A DNA stretch of 64,000 bases from Hawksworthiomyces lignivorus (taxonomy: Eukaryota; Ascomycota; Sordariomycetes; Ophiostomatales; Ophiostomataceae): contig NTMA01000002.1 in assembly GCA_002917075.1 (NCBI GenBank), forward strand, positions 806,001 to 870,000, written 5' to 3'. Below are positions 44,847 to 56,849 of the stretch, piece by piece; the stretch's first letter is position 1, and each line of letters begins with the position of its first letter. The notes below the pieces were generated by a model. That model saw only the letters and a list, made by a program, of their open reading frames with translations, was not told the origin of the DNA and did no database searches. Made by a program: the position numbers and the translations under genes.

Positions 44847-47800
44847 GATCGCCGCCGACAAACCCTCTATGCCGGTTTTTCTATAAATGTCCGTTTGTTT
44901 CTCTTGTGTAATTATTATTATTCGTGTTATCCAATTCGTCGATCCTTTTTTTTGGATCCTTTTCGCGCGTAAGCCCTACCGCTGCGTCGCGAAAACGTCA
45001 GCGGATTCCTTCCCGTAGCGGCTCCTTCTATGGAGACTTTGTCCCTTATGCAGCGTCTCGGAACTGCACTTGTGCTAGCCGCTCGCTGTATTTCTTTTCC
45101 CCCGGCCGTTAGAGTGTGGTTGTAGCGCTTACTTTGCTGCAAACAACAAAGCGGACGCTTCCTCCCATTTCCAGCCCGAGGCCTTATTTTTTTCTATTTT
45201 CCGATCCGCTAGCTCTCCGCCACCATAGACGCACAATCGTTCTGTGCTGTAGTTTGAGGGGGGTGGGAGGCCGCAAGATCAGAATACGGGCCCCTGCAAG
45301 AGAGGATAGAGAAGAGAAGGGAAGAGGAAAAGGGGGGAAAGGTGGAGGAGAGCAGTCGTCAACAGAAACAAGACAAGCTGAGTATACAATTCAACAACGA
45401 GGACACGAAAAGAAAAGGAAAACAGAAAGGGGAAACAGAAAGTTGAAACAGCGGAAAGGAGGGGGCGCCAGGAAGATATTAAGAGATAAAAAGAAGCTTT
45501 CAGTGCAGCCAGATATGGAGCAGACCCGGTTTTCTGCTCTGGTAGGGCGCGAGCGAGATAGAGTGACAACAAAAGATAATAGGGCGGGCAGAAAGCATAC
45601 GAGCAGTGGAAGACTACGACTACGATTAACTAGTTCCTGATCCGTCACTTGGTCTGTCCTTTGTCCGCTTCGCTTCTCCGCACATTTTGCTGCTTTCCGT
45701 TGGCACATCGTTGGTCCATGGGAAAGGGCAGCAATTTCGCATCGCTGTAGCTTTGTACATTTAGTGGTCCCCCTTTTCCCGTCGCAGCGGTTCTGATGAC
45801 GAGAGGGCCGAGGGATGAGGGGGGGAAGGAGACAAGGGAAATGGCCCTGGCTCTCGGGCGCGGGTTGGACGTCTTTTACGAGCGCGAGTCCCTCCTTGTT
45901 ACATAAAATACATGTAAAGGCTCGCAAGTCGAGCAGCATAGGTCGCGTGGGCATTGGCTGGTTGCCTCTGGCAGGGCTTGTCTCCTTTCGCATTGCTCGG
46001 GTCTTGGCATGTCTCGCTCAGGTCTCGTTTCTGGCAGGTGGCCCGCCTTTTTCTTTAGCGATTGAAATTGGGGGCCATTACTTCAGCTCAGGGAAAACGT
46101 ATGCCTGTGGTGTGGGCATGTCCGGCACCGAGCGCTGATTTTAGCGATGTTGTTCTTGTACATGGGGAAACCTGGGCGGTACGAGAGTACAACTAGTTGA
46201 GAGTTGTCGTCGAGAGTTGACGAGTTGCGCTTGAGGGGGGTTGCCCTGATCGAATGTTGTTCGGTGCGGCTGGAGATTACCTGGAATATGACAACGCACA
46301 AATCAACTCACTCGTCAGTAGATATCCGAGAAAAGCGAATTGGCCCATTTCCCTTCTATCGGTCAACGCAATGCTTCAGAAAAGGAGGTTTTATCTGGCG
46401 AGTCTGGTTGATGCCAAAGAGGGGAAGAGAAGCGCAAGGCTTCTCAGGCTCGCTCTTTTTGCAGACAGTCGAGAAAAAGACATGTGAACGGCGATACGTC
46501 TGAATTGGGACACACTCCGGAAAAGGCTAACGAGGCCGCAGGACCTGAAGAGACACGATAATGCTGGTGCGTTCCATCGGCGCCTTTTCGTTACAACGGC
46601 TGCTCTTTTTGCAGCATTTTTTGGGTCCCAAACACTATCAAAGTGTGATTCGGCAGGTTAATGTTCACCGATTCTTGTGGGAGGATCTGAAAATGTCACA
46701 GAAAGACTGCAGAGAACTGAGATGGATGCGGAAGGAGGAAAAGAAGAATGTGTGTGATCTATTCTGTGCGATACACATCATTAGGGCAGCGGCCAGAATT
46801 GACATGTGGTCTTGGGGTTGTTCCCGAGGCTCTGTTGCCGGCCAAGTATACCATCTTGGCTCGCGACGGCCGGCGCCCAATGCAGAGCCAAGAGACAGGT
46901 CAACTTATATAGACACCTAGTCTGTGCGACTGAGTCCATTCTACACGCATACCCACACGGCCGTAAAAATGACTTGTTGTACTAGTGAGGCTCCTCGCGG
47001 CGCACAACATGCCCAGGCACATCAGCCCGACGCTGTCACCCACCGAAGTAGCAGACCCGGCCGGCAGTGCCCAACAAGCGGGGTGCCGGCCAAGCTCCTG
47101 TCCCGATGTCCCGGAGTCACGTTTTACCGGACCATCTTCGCTCCGGCTTAGGCTCTTTGTCTTCCGCTGCGCCGAATTCGCCTTTTTGATCCAATTTTTT
47201 CGCTAGAAACTCGCGGTCCGCGAGGGGGGTCGGTGCTGAAATGAGCTTGACAGGTGTAACGAGACAACCACGGCATTCTCAGTCAGCCGTTGCCTGATTG
47301 CCCGCTCTTTCTCACACAACACCTTGAGCCTTTTTGTGCATGTATAGTTTGTATAGATTGTATAGATTTGATATTTATGGAGAGGTAGGCTAGTAAAAAA
47401 TCATACCCTTCTATCACCGAACCACCTATGCAACCGCCAGAGACTTCTTTTTTTGTCATCTAATAAATTATCATACAAAGTCGGTGGGGAGAGGATTGGG
47501 GGAGAGGACAGAAAGAACATGCTATTCTTTCCGTCACCTCTGCCCCTTCTCTTCTTCCTTCATCGTAACATATGCCCACACCACGCAGAACACCCTCCCA
47601 ACCCCTCCAGCCACGTCATCCCGGGCCAGATAAAGTAGAAAGAACCCCTAAAGTCAAAAGAGCGTAAGATCAAGATTCATGTCGCCGTTTCCGTATGTCG
47701 TTGGATGCCCGCGGTTGCTTTGGAAGCTAGGCCAGGTAGGCATAGTCTCACATATAGAACATTACGCCAGCATGGCTTCAGCTCAAGATGTTGGTACGAT

Positions 47801-47906
47801 GCCCATGAAAGAGGCCTAGTTTCGACGTCTCGGAAGCAGAAAACCGCAAACTCACGCTCCCTCGCATTTCGGGATCGGTTCTTGCTCTTGTGTCAGAGCG
47901 AGCTCT
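44847..47906. other. Gene-free region upstream of the MFS gene
   Basis: 3.1 kb between the MFS start (minus) and the QCR6 stop (minus). It contains a purine-rich run (45280-45480) but no frame with recognisable similarity or convincing codon bias. It probably holds the MFS promoter and the QCR6 3' flank. Confidence 0.5.
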
Positions 47907-48497
47907 TTACTTGAGCTTCGCCCACAGCTTGGGAGCGGCGCACTGGGTCGCGCAGTGGGTCAGGTGGAAGACTGAGCAGCTGCGGTTAGTTCACATCGAT
48001 AAGAAACAGAGCTGCCAATCGCATCTTCCTTTCGCAGCTACGGCAGAATTCCAGAGATTGGAAGACGAAGAGGGGAATACTCACACTCCTCGACGCAGTC
48101 CTCCTTGCTGCCGTTCTCCACGCGCTCGACGCACTCCTCGAAGTGGTGCTTGGCCGGTGCGCACTCCTTGGAGTTCTTGCAGTCTGCAGTTGAGGGAAGA
48201 AAAGTTAGCACAAGCCCTTGTCTCTTCCTCATCTCCTCAGTCGGACTCGCGGATTTGTCTCAGCGGAGTGGGGGAGTCCCCCAAATCCAGCAGTCGTCAC
48301 TCACCCTCCTCGAGCTGCTCCTTGGGATCAACAATCTCCTCCTCCTCTTCCTCTTCCTCTTCTTCTTCCTCCTCTTCGGTGTCCTTGCTCTCCTCCGATG
48401 CCGTCTCTTCCTGTGGCTCGGCAACGGCCTCGGCCTCGGCAACGCTCCACGGCGTCGCCGCCTCAATCAGCTCCGTGATCGTATCCCAGACGCCCAT
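47907..48497 (-). CDS. qcr6: Ubiquinol-cytochrome c reductase hinge subunit (complex III, QCR6)
   Basis: Predicted 118-residue acidic subunit of mitochondrial complex III, facing the intermembrane space and helping cytochrome c docking. Three exons: 48497-48305, 48183-48085, 47971-47907; both donors GTGAGT. The N-terminal half has a run of 14 consecutive Glu after KDT. The C-terminal half is the hinge fold: CKNSKECAPAKHHFEECVER with paired Cys, KEDCVEEFFHLTHCATQC, ending APKLWAKLK. The twin Cys-x-n-Cys pattern forms disulfides in the family. The last junction uses a phase-1 split giving EEFF, as in other fungi. No cleavable presequence is obvious. Short exons make it easy to miss by frame search. 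Nothing in the neighbourhood is related to respiration. Confidence 0.92.
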
Positions 48498-49324
48498 TGT
48501 CGTGTCGGAGAGGGGTTTTTTGGTCCAATTGGCGAGACGCGAGAAGCGGAAGAGAGAAACGAGGGAACGCCTGTGACGGTGGTCCTGTTGTCGGGTGGGT
48601 AGATTTTCCTTTTTGGTGGAACGGCTTTTGCTGGATTGCGTGGTTTGAGCAAATCGACCATGAGACAAAAAAAATAGAAAATAATGGTCGAAATAACCGG
48701 ACCACTTCTGTATGGTAAATTGCGCGATTTTGATTGGGTGCACCATCGCCTTCTTACCGGACGAATCCGGTTCACGTGACATTTCCGTGGTCCGAGCTAT
48801 TATCGAGGGTGCGGAGCTTCAGAGCAGCTCCAAGCCCCAAAAGCACTAATAGAACAACAGCTATTTCGGCAACTTCTAGTTCTGTCAACTGCTATAATGT
48901 CTACGAAACGCCTCGGAGTCGAGTCACTTTATTTCAAAGAAAACACTGCGTAACAGCAATTATCGGAGAGAGAGTAAAGCAGAAAATAAGATTGAAAAAA
49001 AAAAAATTGAAATCAAATATAGTAGAGCAAAACTTGCTATGGTAAACAGAGTCCAAGGAAAACAAATAAATAGAAAAATTACAATGTTGCCTACTCGAAT
49101 GCCAAAACAAAAACCACAAAATACGAAATAACTAAAAGCACAAGATGCCACCAAAGGTAAGGTACAACAAAGACTCAACATCAGGGTATCATAAGGCTTC
49201 GTTCCCATACTAGAAGCTCCGTAGTTGCTCAGATTTTACAACGAGAAAGGAGTAGGAATAGGAAACGCAACAAGGAGCGGAGTCAAAAATGGGCCCTCGG
49301 CAATTATGCTTTCAAGAATTCACT
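48498..49324. other. QCR6 promoter region and 3' flank of the WBP2-like gene
   Basis: 827 bp. The half next to QCR6 is the promoter; the distal half is AT-rich (A run near 49000). A CCAAT box lies at 48733-48737 on the minus strand. No gene seen. Confidence 0.5.
48733..48737 (-). promoter_or_regulatory. CCAAT box upstream of qcr6
   Basis: CCAAT on the transcribed orientation, about 236 bp before the qcr6 ATG. CCAAT-binding HAP complexes commonly control respiratory genes in fungi; functional use here is inference since a pentamer occurs often by chance. Confidence 0.3.
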
Positions 49325-50280
49325 TCACTCCCTGTTAGCGGCTTCGCGCAGGCGCTCCTCAAACTGCATTCCGATCGCTTGTGCTTGTGCCTCCTCGTAG
49401 TCTGGAGGTGGTTCGTCAGGAGTCATTTGGTTAAGCGACGCGCCCCCGGCAGCGACGCCAGAGAAGGCTCTAGGAGCAGACGCATCTTCTTGCAGCGCCC
49501 GCTGCGATTGCAATTGTGCGATACGTTCCAGTTCCTCTCTTTCCTTTGCATCGGACGCCGAACCAGGTGTCTCGTCCTTCGGTGCAGGGTCTCTGCTCGA
49601 GCTCGGCGCCGTAGCCTCATAGCGCGGCAGGTCTTCGCCTGTAGGGATAATCTGCCCTGTCTCCTGCTGCAGAGTGCGGGCATAGCTCAGGCGCTCCTTC
49701 ATCACTTCAAACTTGCTTTGGAAGGCATCATGGCCACCTTCTTTGAAGATTAATTTGACCTCGAGCCGCGGAACGTCGGGCGGAATTCCCCCGCCAACTG
49801 TGGGCCTCACAATTCCATTCCATGACCACGGACCAAAGAAGCTGGATGCAACACGCGTATCTTCAAAGTCCAAGATGGGAGCAGAGAACGACTTGAAAGC
49901 TTCGGTGGGTCGAGCTGGAAGATAGATAACCTATCATGAGCGCTATCATTTAGCTGAAGAAGCGCAAAAAGGCAATGGTATTGCCAAGCCCGCCTGAACC
50001 CTCAGCCGCTGCATTGACTTACTCTGCTATTTGTTACATAGACAATGCCACTGTCGCTCTTGACAGAAAAAGAGGTGGCATTGGGCAAAGATTTCGGCGT
50101 GGAGAGATCAAGAGCAATGCGGGACCGCACTTTGTAATAAATTTTCTCGCCAGGCAGCTTGACCACTTCGCCCTCCTGGCTCATCATAACCCAGCTAGTA
50201 TCCTCGTCAGAATCGTCGTCACTTTGAATGCTGGCATTTCGAGCAAGCGTGTAGCTATGCTGTTCCTGGTAAAAATCCAT
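49325..50280 (-). CDS. WBP2-like GRAM-domain protein with PPxY motif
   Basis: Predicted 287-residue protein. Exons 50280-50023 and 49930-49325; donor GTAAGT; the junction gives VYVTNSR-VIYLPARPTEAF, the usual WBP2 pattern. Residues about 28-160 form a GRAM/PH-like domain (WVMMSQEGEVVKLPGEKIYY, FSAPILDFEDTRVASSFFGP, NGIVRPTVGGGIP). The C-terminal part is charged and low in complexity, with LPRYE (LPxY) and PPPDY at 260-264, both of the type bound by WW domains of Rsp5/NEDD4 ubiquitin ligases. Animal WBP2 is a transcription coactivator; the fungal role is unknown, perhaps a ligase adaptor. I start at the ATG at 50280 (MDFYQEQHSY); the conserved part begins later (SWVMMSQ), so a downstream start is possible but less likely. 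Confidence 0.88.
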
Positions 50281-53200
50281 GGGCAAAAGAGGGGAAGAGG
50301 AGACAGCGGAGGGAAGGGAAAGGAGCAGAGATGCAAGGCAGCATAGGCAGTCCTCTGTCTAGGATGAAATTTATGATATGGCGACCAAGATGTGAGAGTA
50401 GACAAGAAGACGACCGCTGAGAAGAGCAGATACCACAGAGAGAAAAGACAAGGAAGTATGTGCAGAGAAAAGAATGCTTTCAAAGCGGCGATTCAAGTTG
50501 AGGACAGAACTGACATGAAGGGATTGAAAACATGGTTGAAGATATCCTGCGTGGGCCATGGGTAACAAGACGTTAAAACTCACTTTATTGACATCTTGGC
50601 TATGTGCTTTATTCTTTGCCGCTCTCTCTTATATATTTCTCTTTTTTTTTCCTTTTTCTTTTATTGTTTTTTGTCTGATCTTCTGGTACTTTATTATTGG
50701 AAAAGTAGGGTGGACAACGGGTCCCCCGCTAGTCGCAAAGTATCAGAGCCAGCGGCGGATCACTAAGTTCCAAGCAAAACCTTCTGGACCAGTCGCTACA
50801 ACTTAGGGAAGTTTAGTGGGTCTAGACAAGAGTTCGTCCACGACGGAAAGATTCGTACCGTACTAGAACGACAAGCAAAGGAGAGAGCCCTCCGATCTGT
50901 AACTAGAGGTTTGTCAAAAAAGTGGGACAGAGGATTCGCTGCTTTGGATGGAGCTTGTTGCCGGGCGCTGCGTGCAGGAGTGAGCAAAAATGGTTTTGCG
51001 TGTGGGCGAGTGAGGAGAAGTCAGAGACGGGCTAGTGCAGTTGGAGTGGGAGGGAGGAAGCTGAGAAAGAGACACGGCCTAGGGCAGGCCAAGCGGGACA
51101 GCTAAGTGGTAGTGTGTGTGCGGCCGCATGTACGTGGTAAAAAGAGGAAGGAAGATGTGTAGAGCGTTTGAGAGCAGCAGAGAGGGCGAGGCCGATAACT
51201 CGGCTGAGAGGTGAGCGAATGTGTGTAGAGGTGTGTGGGTGTGAAAGCGAGGAAGTCGGGTGCGCTCCGTTGTTGTGTGGCGTATGGAAATGGTATAATC
51301 TTACATTTATGACAGTTGACAAGGACTAAGACGACTAGCGAGGATGCAGCTCTGGGTGTTAGTGGATAACAAGTACCTGGCAGGCGACTGAGAGTGATGG
51401 AAGGGAATATGGACAAGACAGAAGACGGCGACAAGAAGATGGTGGCGTGTAACAGGGGGCATGGGGATGGAGACGAGAGACGGAGTAGGATCGTGCTGGG
51501 GCCGAAAGCAGGGACGAGAGATCTGAGACGACGAGATGCAGCAGTTGGACAAAGTACTTGTAGAACAGCAGCCAGCATGGGCTAAAACGCAACGGCAAGC
51601 ACAAGGGGTCACGGCGGCAGCTTACGGAGAAGATAAGAAGAGGAAACCCGGCGAACCGGTGAAAAGAGATGCGAAATTGGAAACAAAGCGTAAGTTGGGG
51701 GCTCAACGTGGAGAACGAAGAGATCGGTAGACGTCGTCGTCCAAGAGGCAGCCGTGACTTCGGAAAGGTTGATGGGTAAGCTGGCGAAAGTCCGGTTGGG
51801 ACCGAAGATGGTGGGGTTGTTTTTTTGGCGAGAGGGAGAGCCGAAAGAGGGAAAGAAATAAAGCAGAGAAGAACAGAAGAAAACGCACTTACGTTCCGCC
51901 GGTAGGGCGATGAGCCTGATGGAAAGAAATCGAAGATAATTCGGGCGTCGAGAGAATATGCTTATGCTGAGACAACAAGGGACCATGCTAGGTAGACAAT
52001 TGCGTCAGCCAATGATCGCCTCTGGTCAGCTGCGGCGGTAGGCAGCGAGTCGCAAGCATGCGTAGGTGCAAGAGAAGAATTAGGCGAGGCCGTAGCATGT
52101 GGGCACCACAGACAGAGGGCAAAGCCGCATAGAAGAAGCTAAAATAATATGTACTGTGCTTCCAAGATAAAACAAGAACGTCTTAACTGTGCAAGATTCC
52201 TTGGCACGCCTGCTTTCTCTCCCCTCCTAGTACGAGCAACGCGAGGAGGACAATGCCGACAGAGGGGCCCTCAAAAAGCCTCTTAGGATGATGGGTTTGC
52301 AAGGCCTTGTAGCGCAAAATATGGGTCTGATGAGCTAGCGGCACCTTTTTCATGGCCAGCAGTCATAGATATACGACCTGCAGCATATAGTTGTCAGAAA
52401 CATGCAGTAGCGTGGGAAGGGAGCCTTCTAAGGAACCTTCCAATTAACATGACGGCGATGGCGGAAACAAAATAGAAGTCACATACCCGCACGGATACAT
52501 AACACACACTATCGTAATTGCCGTCAACCAAAATGGTCTTCCTCTTGTAATACCTGAGCGTCAAACAGGCAGAAAATGTACAACACAACAGGTTGTTCCT
52601 GCCCTGTGTCCTTGCTGCCTCTCGGTTAGGTGGCTGGGTCTCGTGGTGGGAATGCTCGCAGCATTTTGCTCGTGTACCACAATGCGGGTTGTTGCTGTTT
52701 TTGTCCTTTTCCCGCACTATCTTAGTATCCCTTAGATTCTGTGGACCTGCCATGCTCTTTGGACCTATTTGGCACCTGTTACAATGGACGAAATCAAGGT
52801 AGCAGCTTTGTGGATGATGCGCGATCTTGCATCCGACATGCTCTCGCTTTTGCTTTCTTCTTGCTTCCTCCTCCAGCCGACTGGTCAAAACAGCAGCTCA
52901 AGAGTGCACCGTTTCGAAATCAGCCAATCGCCAGCGAGCGCCCTGCGTCACACTGGACCTGTTGTGAAGTTCTCGCCTGCCGAATATTTGGTTTCGAGAG
53001 CAAGCCGTTGAGTCTGCGGCAGCCTAGGACGCCCAAGGCTGAAGCACACAGGCTAATGCATGCCTGCGTCCTGCCCGCCAGTCAGTGCTTGTGGGCAGGT
53101 TGAACATCTGGTTCAGACGGCCAGCATGTAGTGGAGAAAGAGGAGAGATGGCATAGAGATCATGCAAAAGTTGCGGAAGACGGTTGTGGGAGGGAGATGA

Positions 53201-53458
53201 TGATATGATCGAGAGCGTCGGCGTGGCTTTACGGCTGACTTGGCAAAAGAGCCCAAGAGTGAGAAAGATTGACGAGAAGAAAAAATAAGGAGAAGACGAA
53301 GAAAAAAGTTGCGCGGAGATGCAATGCGGAGACCAGACAGTGAACAGGAAGTAAGAAAAGCTGCAGAAGTGACCCATTTCGGAAAGATCATGCAGTGGCT
53401 AGCCGGGGCTCCTCTGCGATTGCCATATGTGCTTGCAGCATGGTTAGTACGGCAAGAA

Positions 53459-53494
53459 CTGCAACAGCTGCAACAGCTGCAACAGCTGCAAGAG
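53459..53494. repeat. Tandem 9-bp repeat CTGCAACAG
   Basis: Four consecutive copies (the last one CTGCAAGAG) in the gene-free region. Too short to imply function. Confidence 0.85.
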
Positions 53495-53535
53495 CGGGCA
53501 TGTAACAGAGGCAGGTGGCCCGAGTCGCGCTCGCC

Positions 53536-53544
53536 TACTCCGTA
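53536..53544. repeat. TACTCCGTA dispersed motif, copy 4
   Basis: Exact 9-mer (reverse orientation) in the 50.3-56.8 kb gene-free region. Confidence 0.6.
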
Positions 53545-55590
53545 CTTCTTTCCCTTTTGTTTCTTCTCGTCTCGCAGTCTGAAGCGAAATACGCATTGCC
53601 TCATCTGGCTAAACGGCGAAGGCACGGCCAGAGGAGTGGCATTCGAGACTTCCCTGCTTCTGGTGTTGCCCTATTGGGATCTCGCACGTGCGTTGCCAGC
53701 ATGGTTATAAACATGTATGTGCTAACCATTCTACGTTGCCGATTTTGTGTCGTTCATATTATTGATTTTCTCGTCCAGGCCTAAAACCCCTTTTTTTGTT
53801 TTCCTTTTCTTCTGGCTCTTTGTTGTTCACATCGTCATTTGTCACTTAAAAATGCAGCCCCATGACACCACGCGCAGGCACCTGTTGCTGCTTTCTACAA
53901 CGGGATAAGCCGTCTTTAGGGCTGAACGGATGCTCGTCGCTGTGGGCAGGATAAACAGTTCCTTGATGTGGCCGTCTTGCGAGACAGAAAAGCCGTCCAC
54001 GTTGACTGCTTTTGTATGTTTCTGCTGTCTCTCTTTTCTCTTTTCTACGCTTCATTATCGACCACGACATATCCAAACACAACCACAAATGGTGCAGATT
54101 GAGCGGTCATTAATGTTGCAGCATGGGTCCTCGCTCGGTCACGAAAACATACCGGTCCCCCACGGAACGGCTCTTCGCTCTCGCTTATACACCGCCTTGT
54201 TTCCTCTAGGAGAACTCCGACCTCATCATCCACTATCTTCACGCAACCATTTCGCGCTCCCATTGCCTCGCCGTCCGTGTGTTTCTCTTTCTGTCTTTTA
54301 TCAAGCTGCATATGGCACCTCATTCTTGAAGAAGGAAACGAGGTTAAAGCTGCAGATATGCTGCAGACACACTGCAGTCGCTCTGCAGACAGACGTGGCG
54401 CAAAAAGGAATCCATATGCCGACTACAACTTCGGAGCATATTTCTGAATCCTAACTACAAGGAGCTCAATGAAAGTAAAGTCGGCACAGTCGGCCGATTC
54501 AAGTTTTTTTTTTTTTGTTGCCTTCTTTACCACGTCTTGGTGACCCCTTTGGTTTAACTACCCTTGGCGAAAATGAGGTCAGCCATGTCAGGCCAGGCCA
54601 ATGCCCTAAAGCTCTGTGTCAGCAAATGTGCAACAGGCCAAAGTCAGGGGTGTCAGAGTGGTATGGGCTCTGTGCTCACCGAGAGCCTTGAGACTACAGG
54701 CGATATTCTTAGCACAATAGCGTCCCTCTGGAGCAGTAAACATGACGACAACTGTCGGGTTTTTTCGTTTGCCGTTGTCGATCCGGGTTCATCAGTATGG
54801 GCGAATCCGGCTTGGCCGGTATCGCAAAAATTGAAGAGGGGACACGCAGTGCTCATACTCCTGGAATTGGGGGCAATTGATGCCGGTGGTATGTAGCGTC
54901 TGGGCTGTTTTCATCGTCGCTCATGTCTCTCTACTTCACCGTCTCTCCGGCCATGCGGATATATGCATTACCCATCCTTCCAATCAACAATCCTTGCAGC
55001 AGCCACTCGAAATAAACCACCGGACTAGCTTCACGTATGCAATTGGGTACCAATGAGGCAACTTTTGACAGCTCTGCATACCCTCTACTAACCTCTCCAT
55101 CCATTTTCTGTCACTTCTGTCCCGAGTCTATGTCTTGGGGCTACCTCTGATTGGAATGTCAGTTCTCAGCGGTCGCTCCCGGAGCACATATGTGAGCTGT
55201 GACTATTTCGAAGTGGGCCACATACCACGGTCATTGAACTAAAACACGGAGTACACGCCGTTATGCTCTCTCTTTAAAAGCCGACTTCACTGCGATGCGA
55301 ATTCGGAATGCCGTTCGCAATCCTCTATGCTCCAGGTTCGGGATGATATCAACTAAAATGTCTGCAGCGGCTTGCCTTTGTCAATTCATGACGGGGCAGA
55401 TCTTTCTGCTGAAAACAACGTTGGCAATTTGTCTATGGAGTAAAACAAAATGCTTGAAGATAGTTTTCTGGCATCTACGAGTGATTTTTTTTCCTTCTTG
55501 ACTGCTGCTTCTATGGCAGTTGCATTTTTCAAAGCAGGAGCTAGCACAGAACTGCGAAGTGTTCCCCACGTCTTCTATTTTGGCTGACAA

Positions 55591-55599
55591 TACGGAGTA
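55591..55599. repeat. TACGGAGTA dispersed motif, copy 5
   Basis: Exact 9-mer in the 50.3-56.8 kb gene-free region; a partial copy ACGGAGTAC lies near 55245. Confidence 0.6.
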
Positions 55600-55867
55600 C
55601 TTGTAGACTACATGCAAATACTACACACAAACTTGCTGCGGAGCGCTCTGCAGTAGACACAATGTCTCCACCTGCAGGGCACCAGAGGATCTATGACTCC
55701 GCAAGCAGCGTTCATTGTCAGAGTAGCAATAGTCCAGTACTCATGTGGAGTGCTGTTCTCAAGTCATCGCATTCCGCCATTCAGGAATTTTCTTTCATTG
55801 ATGGGCGATTCTGACCGTGATCAGAATTGCTGTCAATATTAAGCCACAACTCAGTAGACGCAGTGCG

Positions 55868-55910
55868 CACACACATATACACACATACACACAGATATAT
55901 ATATATATAT
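55868..55910. repeat. (AC)n followed by (AT)n microsatellite
   Basis: Imperfect CA run followed by a pure AT run of about eight units at the end, in the gene-free region upstream of 56 kb. Confidence 0.85.
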
Positions 55911-56849
55911 CATGTTGCTCGTGTGTCCATTTACCGTTTCCTGCCTATTTCCAGGATTGTGTTGTACGAGTATTACGCAGAAGGTGGGCCTCAGCGAGCC
56001 GCTTACAGTGTACGAGTACTAACTAGCTTCTTTGATCCAGGCTCCGTGTTTCTCTGAGATGCTGTGAACTCGTCTTTCATTACTCGGCGCACTAAGAAGC
56101 GATGGCCAAGTATGTCAAGGTATTATTGGTATATCCTTAATTGGCTTGTCAATCTGAAAACTTCTTCATGCAAAGCCGAGCATAGACCAGCCAGCAGTGC
56201 ATTTACCATACAGAAGTACAAATTCTAACCGGTACTGTTGTCATTCACTAAGACAATAATGTTCCGATATAGTGGGATCATTTATTTCATTAAACATGCC
56301 ATCATCAAAGAGAGCGCAGATGAGCCAGCAGAAATTACACGGAAAAACAAATAAGAAATTACATGGAAAGAACAGGAAAAGAAAACAAAGATGCAGAGTA
56401 ATGCCAGAACACCAGATCTTTACCGTGGGAGAGATTGCCGCGTCAGAATAAGCCAATACCCATTGTTTGACTTATAATCCGACGTCGTCGAAACAGAAAC
56501 CCCAAAATGCATGTTTTTCATTCTCCTTCTGCGAGTAGTCATTGAATGCCCACCGAAGAGATAGTCTCAGCGACAGCACGGTATATTCGAAAGAAAAACG
56601 GGAAAGCGGAAGAAAAGGGAAATAAAACCCGCCACTTCATCGGCGAGTCTTCCACTTGGTTAGACAAAATCAATTCATTTGCAGGCGTCCTGCACACGTG
56701 AAATGTCCACTGTCCCTTTTGCCTCCGCCTCTGATAATTCATCGACCAATTGAGATTTTCAAAAGTCAAGTCGACTTATAATTTGTTGATTTTTCGCCAA
56801 TTTCTTCTTATTTTCAGTTCTCGGCCAGACTCTACTTCGTTGGCGATCA

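Larger units (their letters stand above)
50281..56849. other. Largest gene-free region in the window (6.6 kb)
   Basis: Upstream of the WBP2-like gene (minus) and downstream of the GBD/FH3 gene (minus). A minus-strand GTAAGT at about 51894 could be a leader-intron donor. It contains a 9-bp tandem repeat (53459-53494), an AC/AT microsatellite (55868-55910) and two TACGGAGTA-type motifs (53536, 55591). Frames up to ~170 codons exist but none shows a recognisable family or GC-rich coding bias. A lineage-specific gene or long non-coding RNA could be hidden here. Confidence 0.45.

Noticed and set aside
52394..52888. 164-codon minus-strand frame as a gene
   Set aside because: No family similarity, no coding bias relative to flanks, and no splice-linked exons found.
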